In this document: piece after piece, positions 33,091 to 41,033 of the stretch
How positions within the stretch are numbered: position 1 is the first letter of the stretch
How the letters are laid out: each line of letters starts with the position of its first letter
Assembly (NCBI GenBank): GCA_035248685.1
Contig: DATFHF010000080.1
Coordinates: forward strand, 1-64,000
Direction of reading: 5' to 3'
DNA length: 64,000 bases
From: Jatrophihabitans_A sp035248685
GTDB lineage: Bacteria > Actinomycetota > Actinomycetes > Mycobacteriales > Jatrophihabitantaceae
The notes under the pieces: generated by a model
What the model was told of the DNA's origin: nothing
Database searches by the model: none
What the model saw: the letters and a program-made list of their open reading frames with translations, nothing else
Program-made: the position numbers and the translations under genes

Positions 33091-34785
33091 ATGGCGGCTG
33101 CCGCGCATCCACGCGTACCCGACCGCTACGGTCCGTGGGCGGCACTGCTCGTTGTAGCCCTCGGCTATTTTATGAACATTATCGACAGCGGAGCATCAAA
33201 TGTCGCGGCTCCGAGCATCGCATCGGATCTTCACGCGTCAGTTGGCCAACTGCTGTGGGTGCTGAACGGGTATCTGTTCACCTTCGCGATGCTATTGCTG
33301 CTCGGTGGCCGGCTCGGCGATTTGGTCGGGCACCGCAACATGTTCTTCGTCGGCCTGTTGTTGTTCACCGCCGCCTCGCTGGGATGCGCCCTCTCGGCTA
33401 GCGTCGCCGCGCTGATCGCAGCCCGGGTGGCGCAGGGTGTCGGTGCCGCGGCGATGGCTCCCCAGGCCCTCGCCGTGACCACTGCGGTTTTCCCGCCAGA
33501 GCGTCGGGCGATGGCTTTCGGGGTGCTGGCCACGGTTCTCGGATCGGCCGCCGCGGCCGCGCCGGTCCTGGGCGGCGTCCTGACCGACGCGTTCGGCTGG
33601 CGCTCAATCTTCTACCTCAACCTCCCCATCGGCGCCGTCGGAATGGCGGCCACGTATCTGGTGCTGCCGGCTACCCGCCGGCCCGGGCGGCAGCAGGTGC
33701 CCGTCACCGTGAGCCTGCTCGCTTCGATCGGCATGTTCGCCGTTCTGTATGCCCTGATCGAGGGAGCACAACTTGACTGGGGAGCGATCCTCGGGCCGGT
33801 GCGAGCCGCCCAACTGCTGGTGGCTGGCGTTGTGGTCGTCGCCGGCGTTGTGTGCTGGGAGTGGACGCGAACGGACGGCCTGCTGCCCCGGGCCCTCTTC
33901 ACGGTGCCCAACTATCGGCTGATGATCGGGGCGTCGGCAGCCACCTATTTCGGCATCTTCGGCACCCAACTGGTGATGACCTTCTACCTGCAATCAGCAC
34001 TTGGCGCCGGGCCGCTGGCAGCCGGGCTAGTGCTGTCGCCGATGTGGCTGACGGCATCACTGGTCGCCCCCGTTTCAGGTCGGCTCGCCACTCGGTTCTC
34101 GCTCAAGGACCTGCTCGTCGTCGGCTATCTGGGCTTCGGCGTGGGCGTCGCGGTGACGGCGCTGTTAACACCGCATCAGCTGCCCTCGGGATGGTTTGTG
34201 CCGTCACTGATCGTCGCTGGAGCGGGCGCCGGAATGACGTTCGCGCCGCTCACCACCGTCGCCATGCAGGAAGTGTCACCGGAGGCATTCGGCGGCGCGT
34301 CTGGTCTCATCGAGGTGGTCCGCCAGTTGGGCGGCGCAGTCTGCATCGCCACACTCGGTGCGATCATGCAGGCCGTTTGGACCGGTTCGTTGCGAGGCTG
34401 GGCCGCACACGGCACGGCACCGCTGTCGCCGGCAGATCGAGCCAGCGCGCGGATGGGCGTCGACCGGCTGATCCACCATGGTCTGCATCCCGGCAGTGGC
34501 GACCTGGCATCGGAGACGAGCGGCAGCATCGGCCAGCTGCTGACTAAGGCCGCCATGCACGGACTGGTGGTCGCGGCAGAACCCGCATTGCTGATCTCCG
34601 CAGTGGTGATTCTGTCGGCCTCGGTCGCGGCCGTACTCATCCAGCCCAGGTCGTCGACGCGGAACGTCGAGGCAGCGGCCGCACCTGGGGGCGGCCATCT
34701 GGCATCGTCCGGATCTGCGCTGAGAAGAGTGGGCTACGTACTCCACCGCCTATCGAGGACCGGTCGGCAAGTGCCCCAAAAGTGA
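33091..34785 (+). CDS. MFS exporter, DHA2 type (14 helices)
   Basis: 564 residues with fourteen predicted hydrophobic helices. The first helix, VVALGYFMNIIDSGASNVA, and LLLLGGRLGDLVGHRNMF (motif A, G-x-L-x-D-x-x-G-x-x) define drug:H+ antiporter family 2. Motif C is near GSAAAAAPVLGGVLTDAFGW. It uses the proton gradient to expel small molecules from the cytoplasm, and its position at the cluster edge makes it the likely product exporter and self-resistance determinant. A long hydrophilic C-terminal tail of about 50 residues is unremarkable. Confidence 0.92.
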   Translation: MAAAAHPRVPDRYGPWAALLVVALGYFMNIIDSGASNVAAPSIASDLHASVGQLLWVLNGYLFTFAMLLLLGGRLGDLVGHRNMFFVGLLLFTAASLGCALSASVAALIAARVAQGVGAAAMAPQALAVTTAVFPPERRAMAFGVLATVLGSAAAAAPVLGGVLTDAFGWRSIFYLNLPIGAVGMAATYLVLPATRRPGRQQVPVTVSLLASIGMFAVLYALIEGAQLDWGAILGPVRAAQLLVAGVVVVAGVVCWEWTRTDGLLPRALFTVPNYRLMIGASAATYFGIFGTQLVMTFYLQSALGAGPLAAGLVLSPMWLTASLVAPVSGRLATRFSLKDLLVVGYLGFGVGVAVTALLTPHQLPSGWFVPSLIVAGAGAGMTFAPLTTVAMQEVSPEAFGGASGLIEVVRQLGGAVCIATLGAIMQAVWTGSLRGWAAHGTAPLSPADRASARMGVDRLIHHGLHPGSGDLASETSGSIGQLLTKAAMHGLVVAAEPALLISAVVILSASVAAVLIQPRSSTRNVEAAAAPGGGHLASSGSALRRVGYVLHRLSRTGRQVPQK

Positions 34786-35034
34786 GCCTCGATAGGGTTG
34801 CGCCCATCGGCGATGGAGGGAACGATAGGGGTACTTGCCCGACTAGCCGCTTACACCCGTCGACCAAGTGCATCGTCCGCTGAGAATCAGCGCGGGGTGC
34901 CTTTCCATAGTCGTGCTAAACCAGCCCGACACATTCGAGACAGCAATCATCGGAGTGGACAAGCCGCACGCGGCATCTCAATTGGAGGCCGCGGCGCAAT
35001 TCGCATACCTCTTACCGGGGGTTAGGGGGTTTTC
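34786..35034. promoter_or_regulatory. Leader/promoter region of the LmbU-type regulator
   Basis: 249 bp with no supported gene; a 94-codon open frame that enters the regulator out of phase is rejected. GTTAGGGGGTTTTC just upstream of the ATG (35021-35034) is G-rich and is the only candidate ribosome site. No terminator hairpin for the exporter gene is evident. Confidence 0.4.
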
Positions 35035-35760
35035 ATGCATGCGGTTGACACAGCACACTTATCAACTGACGGCTGCCCCGTCATCAACAGAACCGGACCG
35101 CTTGATCGGGCCGCCACTGCCACACGCAGAGAACCCGGCAAGATCCTGGTAACCCGGGTCGGCTTACAGATTCCTGAGGACTTATCTTACGAAGACTGGG
35201 AAAACGCCGGCGTCAAGCTCGCCCGGATCGCCGACACCTCGGCGTGGTGCCTTGGCGATTGGCTCGTCCACGGCCAGGAGCGCTTCCGCGAGCGATACCA
35301 GTCCGCCATTAAGAGCGTGGGCCTCGACTACCAAACCCTACGCAACTACGCCTGGGTGGCGCGAAAGTTCCCGGCATCGAGGCGCCGGTACCAACTGAGT
35401 GTCCAGCATCACGCCGAAGTCGCCTCGTTGGACGCCGACGAGCAGGACCGCTGGCTCGGTCAGGCTGAGGCCAAAGGCTGGTCCCGTAACGAGCTGCGCA
35501 TCAGGATCCGCGCCGCCGCCGGGCAACTGCCAGCGGTCACCGGCGTAGTCACCGTCCCCAGGTTCTCCGTCACTCAGCAATACCTGCAGCGGTGGCGGGC
35601 GGCGGCCGAACTCTCCTGCACCTCGCTGGAGGGTTGGCTGGTCGCAACCTTGAACGATGCGGCGACCGAAGCGCTCGGCACCGAGGACGCAGGCGTTAAT
35701 GGTGCGCCGGCACCGGCCGAAACACCGGCTCCACTGCTCGACCAGATCAGCGACAGCTGA
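35035..35760 (+). CDS. LmbU-family transcriptional regulator
   Basis: 241 residues. The central part, LSYEDWENAGVKLARIADTS, AWCLGDWLVHGQERF, YQTLRNYAWVARKF, then LSVQHHAEVASL and WSRNELRIRI, is characteristic of LmbU/NovE/HmtD-type regulators, which activate antibiotic clusters (lincomycin, novobiocin, hormaomycin) and contain a DNA-binding helical core. Three TTA leucine codons lie in the first 50 codons (35059, 35164, 35182), which in Streptomyces would make translation depend on bldA tRNA. It stands alone downstream of the exporter at the cluster edge and is the only regulator within the cluster, so it is probably the pathway activator. Confidence 0.88.
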   Translation: MHAVDTAHLSTDGCPVINRTGPLDRAATATRREPGKILVTRVGLQIPEDLSYEDWENAGVKLARIADTSAWCLGDWLVHGQERFRERYQSAIKSVGLDYQTLRNYAWVARKFPASRRRYQLSVQHHAEVASLDADEQDRWLGQAEAKGWSRNELRIRIRAAAGQLPAVTGVVTVPRFSVTQQYLQRWRAAAELSCTSLEGWLVATLNDAATEALGTEDAGVNGAPAPAETPAPLLDQISDS

Positions 35761-35954
35761 GCGCAGCCGGCGGCCATTTCGCCGACTCTGCCGTCGTGCG
35801 GCAGGAGTGGCTTGGTGAGGAGTCGGTTGCTGCGTTTCTCGACCCGCCACCAGTACACAGTGCCGGTGCGCGGAGACAGTGTGAGGTGATCGATCGCGGC
35901 GGTGATCTCTTGGACGGGAACCTCGCTAGCCCAGGCGGCGGTGTCTGCGATCAC
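35761..35954 (-). pseudogene. Possible gene remnant after the regulator
   Basis: The minus-strand frame from ATG 35954 reads like real protein for about 65 residues (TAAWASEVPVQEITAAIDHL, then TLSPRTGTVYWWRVEKR), then runs into the antisense of the LmbU-type gene, where the composition changes. This suggests the 5' part of a truncated gene, perhaps marking the edge of an insertion. No family is recognised. It may also be a chance open frame. Confidence 0.3.
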
Positions 35955-36027
35955 GGCTAGTGCCGCCGCCGATCAGAATAAATACTAGTAGGATTGTAAA
36001 AAACATGTGGCCGGATCGGAGGCCGCC

Positions 36028-36777
36028 ATGACCATCGTTGTGTATGCCGACTTCACCTGCCTGGACTGTTACTTGGCCGCCCGGCGCACGGACATCCTGG
36101 CCGCGGCCGGCGTGTCGGTCGATTTCCGCACTATCGAGCATCGCCCAGGCCTGCCGATCACCGGCGAGAAGCTGTCTGCCGACGATCAGGACGCGCTGAT
36201 CGAGCGATTTCGTGTTCTGCAGGGCCTGCTGCTGCCCGGCGAGCAGCTGCCGTGGACGATGCCGCCGATCGTCGCGAAAAGCGAAGCGGCGGTGTCGGCC
36301 TACGCCGAGGTCTACGGCAGCCCCGGCGAGGGCGACGTGCGCCGCCTGTTGTTCGAGCTGTACTGGCGAGAGCGTGCGGACATCGGCAATCCCAATGTGC
36401 TGCGCACTCCACTCGCCGGCCCTGTCTTGCGGTCCGGCTCGGACGCCGACCCGTTGCGGCAGACCGGTTACGCCGTGAGTGTGGACCGAGCTCCGATCAC
36501 CATCGATGCCTATCGGCGCATCAGGGGCTGGAGGGCTGAGTGGCAGGAGCTCGGCGGCCCCCCGTTACCGGTACTGCTGGCCGGCGGCGCGACCCTGCAT
36601 AGGATCGAAGCGCTGCGCCGGCTCAGCAAGGAGATCGCCTATACCGGTGCTGATGTCGTCCTCGAACTGCCCGACCCGCGCCGTTATCCACACGTCGACA
36701 TCCGCCCTGCGCGCGCCTGGGTCTCGCAGATCGGTGGTCGGTGGCGCAACGTGTACCGGTCGGGCGGGATCGCCTGA
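36028..36777 (+). CDS. DsbA-family thioredoxin-like protein
   Basis: 249 residues from ATG 36028, chosen because GGAGG lies seven bases upstream; a GTG at 36007 is also open. TIVVYADFTCLDCYLAARRT is the strand-CxxC-helix of a thioredoxin fold with active-site Cys-Leu-Asp-Cys near residue 11. PWTMPPIVAKSEAAVSAYAE and LLFELYWRERADIGNPNVL match the helical insert of DsbA-like and 2-hydroxychromene-carboxylate-isomerase-like proteins. No signal peptide, so it is cytosolic. It is probably a disulfide or GSH/mycothiol-type oxidoreductase in the stress region; the partner is unknown. Confidence 0.78.
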   Translation: MTIVVYADFTCLDCYLAARRTDILAAAGVSVDFRTIEHRPGLPITGEKLSADDQDALIERFRVLQGLLLPGEQLPWTMPPIVAKSEAAVSAYAEVYGSPGEGDVRRLLFELYWRERADIGNPNVLRTPLAGPVLRSGSDADPLRQTGYAVSVDRAPITIDAYRRIRGWRAEWQELGGPPLPVLLAGGATLHRIEALRRLSKEIAYTGADVVLELPDPRRYPHVDIRPARAWVSQIGGRWRNVYRSGGIA

Positions 36778-37078
36778 GGGCGCGCATGACTCAGGTGACA
36801 GCATCTCAGGAAGCCTCACCTGGTGCGCGGCCGGCACTCGCCGACCTCCCGGCCGGGAGGACACCGCCGAGTTGGCGCGTAAGTTACGGCCTCGCTGATC
36901 GGTGAAGAACACCTCGTTGTGGCTAATGGTCGGCTCGGCGCCGGGCGCCTGCGCGGCCGCGGCGCAGCTCACGACGAAGCCATCGGACGTCATTCGAGTC
37001 GAGGCGGCCCCGCGCAGGCGTCACCGACACGCAGGACTGACACTTAATTGTTTCTACAGATAATTAGTGAGAAACTAG
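36778..37078. promoter_or_regulatory. Promoter region with inverted repeat before a winged-helix regulator
   Basis: 301 bp without a convincing gene. The right end is AT-rich and has an inverted repeat GTTTCT (37050-37055) and AGAAAC (37070-37075) separated by 14 bases, embedded in TTAATTG...TAATTAG. It lies immediately before the GTG at 37079 and is a likely autoregulatory operator. The rest (36780-37020) shows only weak open frames on either strand. Confidence 0.5.
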
Positions 37079-37825
37079 GTGTTTGTGACCACCAGTCAGC
37101 TGCGCACAGATCCCGACGCCGCCCAAGTACTCGGGACCACCCGGTCTCGTGTCTGGACGCTTTTGCAGCAATCCAGCGAACCACTCGGCGTCACGGACGT
37201 CGCGGACCGCATCGGCATGCATTTCAATACTGCACGCTTTCATCTCGACGGTCTGGTTGCGGCGGGCCTGGCCGAGCGCGCGATCGAGGATCGCAAGCTT
37301 CCTGGCCGACCGCGCGCGCTCTACACGGCCAGTCCGGATGCCACGCCGACCGGGCGCCGCAGCTACCGTCTGCTAGCGGAGATCCTGACCAGCTTCCTGT
37401 CAACCCAAACGCCGCAACCGGTGAAATCTGCTTTGAAGGCCGGGAAGGTCTGGGGCCGATACCTCGCGGACAAGCCGGCGCCATTCCAACGGGTTGACTC
37501 AGCGGCGGCGACCCGCCAACTTGTGGCGGCTCTCGACGAGGTTGGCTTCGCCCCCGAAGCTGTGACCTCCGGGCGCAAGCGACGGATCCTGCTGCATCAG
37601 TGCCCATTCCGCGAAGTAGCTGAAGCACACAGCGACATCATCTGCTCGATTCACCTTGGACTGATGCAGGGCCTGCTCGGCGAAATCGATGCACCTTTGG
37701 AGGCGCAGCGACTTGACCCCTTCGTCGAACCGTCCCTGTGCGTCGTCCACCTCGTGGCCAAGCCCGGCGTGGCCACAAGCAGCCGCTCGTCCCGCGCGCG
37801 CCCCGCAGGCCAGGTAGGCCGCTAG
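37079..37825 (+). CDS. Winged-helix regulator with C-terminal cysteine cluster (putative Fe-S or metal sensor)
   Basis: 248 residues. The winged helix-turn-helix (residues ~22-85) reads VWTLLQQSSEPLGVTDVADR and FNTARFHLDGLVAAGLAER, typical of ArsR/SufR-like proteins that start with a fused DNA-binding domain. The C-terminal sensor has C175-P-F, C189, H192 and C221, with the spacing C-x13-C followed by a distant Cys, reminiscent of the iron-sulfur regulator SufR. The gene starts at GTG 37079 or GTG 37085 with no clear Shine-Dalgarno, close behind an AT-rich palindrome. A paralogue is at 41034. Its 3' end overlaps the convergent hemerythrin gene by four bases. Confidence 0.82.
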   Translation: MFVTTSQLRTDPDAAQVLGTTRSRVWTLLQQSSEPLGVTDVADRIGMHFNTARFHLDGLVAAGLAERAIEDRKLPGRPRALYTASPDATPTGRRSYRLLAEILTSFLSTQTPQPVKSALKAGKVWGRYLADKPAPFQRVDSAAATRQLVAALDEVGFAPEAVTSGRKRRILLHQCPFREVAEAHSDIICSIHLGLMQGLLGEIDAPLEAQRLDPFVEPSLCVVHLVAKPGVATSSRSSRARPAGQVGR

Positions 37826-38586
37826 GCCATCGGTTGCGGAGACCACCGGTCCGGGCGGTTGACCAGCTGGACTCGCCAGCGTCGGGGTCCGTTCTCGAGG
37901 TAAGTAATGCCGTAGCCGCCCGGATCAGCCCGGACCAGCCGTTGCCACAGCGGACCCGGGTCGATGCTGGCCTGCAACTCGACCTTCTCTCCGCGCCGAA
38001 GACGGGTCAGCCGGGCCAGCGCCGCGTCGGCGCCCTGTTCGCCGGGCAGTTTGTCGAGGTCGATCACCGGCCCCTCGGTGAGGTCGTACCACTCGTGCGG
38101 CTGGCTGCCGACAGTCTGCACGGCTGGCACCTCGGCGCCCGCCGCACCGAGCAGGCGCTCCTCTGCGGCCATGTGATCGGTGAGCTGGGTTAGAAGGTGG
38201 TCGATCGTCGCAACTATTTGCGTTGGGGAAAGCTCGCGGGACATGGTCGCATGCGTCAACAGATCGATGGTCAGTCGTAGTTCCAGGTGATCGCGACGGA
38301 GCCGGTCTAGGCCCTCGGGCGTCGAGCGGGACGTGCGAAAGAGCAGCCACTCCTCGTCGACAATCTGGCGTAAGACCTCAAGGTGCAGGTAGTTGACGAG
38401 TTCGCGCAACTCGTTCGTGGGCCAGCGCCCATTCTCGATTTCGTGCACCGTTGCGTCCACGCGGGCGGTGACCTCACCGATCAGTAGCGCATGCTCGTCG
38501 GACAGGGTCAGCGGGGCGTGGGCGGTCGATTCCGTGGAATCGGGCGGACCAACCTGCTCGGCCTCGTGAGGTGCGGATGAGTTCAT
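37822..38586 (-). CDS. Hemerythrin (HHE) domain protein with C-terminal DUF2249
   Basis: 254 residues from ATG 38586 (GAAGGGA upstream); upstream codons in the same frame look unreal. Residues ~30-165 form a hemerythrin-like four-helix bundle with di-iron ligands in LSDEHALLIGE, NYLHLEVLRQIVDEEW, RRDHLELRLTI and DHMAAEERLL. The C-terminal ~75 residues (PVIDLDKLPG ... KVELQASIDPGPLWQRL) match DUF2249, often found with hemerythrins in nitrosative or oxygen-stress systems. It probably binds O2 or NO in the cytosol. It is first of three minus-strand genes pointing away from the regulator at 37079. Confidence 0.86.
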   Translation of the reverse strand: MNSSAPHEAEQVGPPDSTESTAHAPLTLSDEHALLIGEVTARVDATVHEIENGRWPTNELRELVNYLHLEVLRQIVDEEWLLFRTSRSTPEGLDRLRRDHLELRLTIDLLTHATMSRELSPTQIVATIDHLLTQLTDHMAAEERLLGAAGAEVPAVQTVGSQPHEWYDLTEGPVIDLDKLPGEQGADAALARLTRLRRGEKVELQASIDPGPLWQRLVRADPGGYGITYLENGPRRWRVQLVNRPDRWSPQPMA

Positions 38587-38698
38587 GGGGGTCCCTTCGA
38601 CCAGAGTTCGGCAGTCACCATTCGTGTCAACACCGGTGCCGGCGCGGCCTGCGTCGAGTGCTCCTGGTCTCGGGCCCACCCGGGACCGGAGTCCGGCC

Positions 38699-39064
38699 TC
38701 ACGGTCCTCGCAGTAGGTCGGCGAGGACGGCGGCCTGGCTGATCTCGATCGCCTTGGTCGCCGTGACCAGGGTGACAGTGTGGGATCGCGCCAGCTCTTG
38801 AAGATGTTGCAGTGCCGCGGCACGCTCAGGCTCTTTCAGTTCAGCCCGATAGCGGCGTGAGAACTCGGCGAACCGCGCCGGATCGTGCGCATACCACTTG
38901 CGCAGTTCGGTGGATGGCGCGACCTGTCTGCACCACGTCGCGATGTGCGCGTTCTCCTTGCTCAGGCCACGAGGCCATACTCGATCGACCAGCACGCGGG
39001 TGCCATCGGTCCGAGCCGGCAGGTCGTAGACCCGCGCCGTTCTCACGGAGGGTCGTTGCGTCAT
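38699..39064 (-). CDS. DUF488-family protein
   Basis: 121 residues from ATG 39064 with GGAGG six bases upstream; twelve further in-frame codons are rejected. RVYDLPARTDGTRVLVDRVW and PRGLSKENAHIATW are the DUF488 signature. RKWYAHDPARFAEFSRRYRAE follows, then VTLVTATKAIEISQAAVL. The family has no agreed function; members are frequent beside stress and redox genes. The order transaldolase, DUF488, hemerythrin on the minus strand could be one transcript, though gaps of over 100 bp separate the genes. Confidence 0.85.
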   Translation of the reverse strand: MTQRPSVRTARVYDLPARTDGTRVLVDRVWPRGLSKENAHIATWCRQVAPSTELRKWYAHDPARFAEFSRRYRAELKEPERAAALQHLQELARSHTVTLVTATKAIEISQAAVLADLLRGP

Positions 39065-39226
39065 CGCCTGCCTCCATGATGATAAATGAAACATCACCAT
39101 CCTACTCCCGGCAGATCGCTGCGGATGGCCTAGATTCAGCTTACGAACGTGCGGTTTTCGAGCTGGTCGACCGAAAACTGATCGTGCTCGGCCGCCGACG
39201 GTCAGAGCCGCCGTGCCGTGTTGCCG

Positions 39227-40360
39227 TCAGGCTCTGCCTTGGCGTCTTGCGTCGCCTGTTGTCTGCAGGGTGGTCGCGAGTTGCTCGGCCAGGTGGTCCC
39301 ACGCCTGCTCGAACTTGGCCACTCCGTCGTCTTCCAGTTCCTGCACCACACTGTCGTAGTCGATGCCCATTGCACGCAGCCCGTGGAGGACCTGTTGCGC
39401 GTCGGCGTAGTGGTCGTGCACCGAATCGCCTAGCACGGTGGCGTGATCGGCGACTGCGCGCAGAGTGGCTTCGGGCATCGTGTTGACGACGCACTGCGCT
39501 ACCAGGTCGACGACGTACCGCGTGTCCGAGTAGGCGGGATCCTTCGTCGAGGTCGATGCCCACAACGGCCGTTGAACGTGCGCGCCGTCGGCGGCCAACC
39601 GCTTCCATCTGGCGCCGGAGAACACCCGTTCGTAGCGTTGGTAGGCGAGGCGGGCGTTGGCAATTGCTGCCCGGCCGCGTAGCGCAGCCGCTTCGGCCGT
39701 CCCGATCTTATCGAGCTGCGCATCGATCGCCGAGTCGACTCGAGAGACGAAGAAGGAGGCGACCGACCCGATGGTGGCCAGCTTGTGACCATTCCTGCGG
39801 GCCTGCTCGAGGCCGTCGAGGAATGCGGACATGACCTCGTCGTAACGGGCGAGCGAGAAGATCAGCGTGATGTTGATGCTGATGCCTTCGGCCAGGCACG
39901 CCGTGATCGCCTCAAGTCCCTGGTGCGCGGCGGGAATCTTGACGAACAGGTTAGGACGGTCGACCGCCCACCACAGTGCTCTGGCTTCGGCAATCGTCGC
40001 GGCGGCGTTGTGGGCAAGCCTCGGGTCGACCTCGATCGACACCCGACCGTCTACCCCGTCGGTCGATTCGTAGACCGGACGGAGGAGGTCGCACGCCCAC
40101 CGCACGTCGTAGGTGGTCAATGCCCGCAACGCCTCGCCCGCCCCGATCCCGCGAACGGCTAGCTCACACAACTGGGCGTCGTAGTCCGCTGTGCCGCTTA
40201 TCGCCTTGGCAAAAATGCTCGGGTTGGTCGTCACGCCAGAAACCTGGCCGTGCGCGATCAGGTCGGCCAGGCTTCCCGATGTCAACCGTTCGCGACTCAG
40301 GTCGTCCAGCCAGATGGACACACCAGCTTCGGTCAATGCGGTCAACGCGGGTGGTGCCAT
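39227..40360 (-). CDS. tal: Transaldolase
   Basis: 377 residues from ATG 40360 with a strong GGAGG site eight bases upstream. The actinobacterial transaldolase pattern is clear: VSIWLDDLSRERL, SGVTTNPSIFAKAISG, then SIEVDPRLAHN, LFVKIPAAHQGLEAI with the Schiff-base Lys, GISINITLIFSLARYDEVM, and PLWASTSTKDPAYSDTRYV. It transfers dihydroxyacetone units in the pentose phosphate pathway. It usually sits next to transketolase and G6PD; here it is isolated in a stress region, so it is probably a second, stress-linked copy supplying NADPH or sugar phosphates. The second point is inference. Confidence 0.95.
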   Translation of the reverse strand: MAPPALTALTEAGVSIWLDDLSRERLTSGSLADLIAHGQVSGVTTNPSIFAKAISGTADYDAQLCELAVRGIGAGEALRALTTYDVRWACDLLRPVYESTDGVDGRVSIEVDPRLAHNAAATIAEARALWWAVDRPNLFVKIPAAHQGLEAITACLAEGISINITLIFSLARYDEVMSAFLDGLEQARRNGHKLATIGSVASFFVSRVDSAIDAQLDKIGTAEAAALRGRAAIANARLAYQRYERVFSGARWKRLAADGAHVQRPLWASTSTKDPAYSDTRYVVDLVAQCVVNTMPEATLRAVADHATVLGDSVHDHYADAQQVLHGLRAMGIDYDSVVQELEDDGVAKFEQAWDHLAEQLATTLQTTGDARRQGRA

Positions 40361-40443
40361 GGGGCCGACCTCCTTCACCGCACGTCCGATCGAATTGTTA
40401 CAACTACTCCAGTACAAAATCAGCCGCGTACTCAGCTGTGCTG

Positions 40444-40926
40444 CTAGTGCCGTGTTTTCGACACCAGCCAGTCCGAGATGCGTCCCGCTGGGAACGCCCC
40501 GGACAACCGGGCGAAGGTCAGGGCGAGGAGGAACAGGGCGACATCACGCATCATGATGTCCCAGTAGCCGCTGATGAGGGCGAGGTTGACGATGATGCCC
40601 GCCAGCCACAGAGCTACGACGTAACCGCCGATTCGTGGCAACAGCAACACGAGGAGACCGGCGATGATCTCCACGGCGCCGACGAAGTACATCGTCTGGT
40701 GGACGGTGCTGAAGGGACTGATCCAGTGTTGCAGTTCTGGGGCGAGATACTTGTCCCAGTTGACCATCACGTGAGCGAACTTGTCGGCGCCGAACAGGAT
40801 CGGGACGAGCGTGAATCCGAGGCGCATCATCCAGAATGCCTGGAAGGTGCGATCGGTCTTCAGCCGCTCCCCCATCGACTGTCCCGAATCCGGGATTGCT
40901 TGCGCACGTGCAGCAATGCTTGTCAT
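40444..40926 (-). CDS. DoxX-like membrane protein
   Basis: 160 residues from ATG 40926 with GAGGAGAG upstream. Four hydrophobic helices: MMRLGFTLVPILFGADKF, TMYFVGAVEIIAGLLVLL, GGYVVALWLAGIIVNLALI and DVALFLLALTFARL. The loop GADKFAHVMVNWDKYLAP resembles DoxX/DUF417-like proteins linked to thiosulfate or quinone redox chemistry and oxidative stress. It is divergent from the regulator at 41034 over about 107 bp, which suggests control by that regulator. Family call moderate; function not established. Confidence 0.75.
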   Translation of the reverse strand: MTSIAARAQAIPDSGQSMGERLKTDRTFQAFWMMRLGFTLVPILFGADKFAHVMVNWDKYLAPELQHWISPFSTVHQTMYFVGAVEIIAGLLVLLLPRIGGYVVALWLAGIIVNLALISGYWDIMMRDVALFLLALTFARLSGAFPAGRISDWLVSKTRH

Positions 40927-41033
40927 GGCGCTCTCCTCTGTATCAGAAATATTCATATACGATAGACCAGGCGACATTGTTACGTCAATGAGAGTGTCCG
41001 ATAGAAAACGGGCGACGACGATAGGAGACGCTG
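40927..41033. promoter_or_regulatory. Divergent promoter, DoxX-like gene and winged-helix regulator
   Basis: 107 bp, AT-rich from 40935 to 40965. It carries three GATAG repeats (40961-40965, 41000-41004, 41020-41024) and an inverted TATC...GATA pair (40941-40944 and 40961-40964). ATAGGAGACG gives the ribosome site of the regulator. Binding by the divergent regulator is plausible but not shown. Confidence 0.45.

Noticed and set aside
31331..33145. 604-codon open frame on the minus strand
   Set aside because: Only its last 268 codons (from 32137) are a methyltransferase; the rest is an out-of-phase shadow of the DUF2461 and MbtH genes.
35035..35184. TTA codons as proof of bldA control
   Set aside because: TTA also occurs several times in the NRPS genes, so rarity in this genome is not shown; kept only as a moderate finding.
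5442..36000. Direct att repeats or an integrase for a genomic island
   Set aside because: No second copy of the tRNA-Phe 3' end and no integrase or transposase gene was recognised by eye.
36565..36993. 142-codon minus-strand frame near the DsbA-like gene
   Set aside because: Mostly antisense to a well-supported gene; the part outside has no match and no ribosome site.
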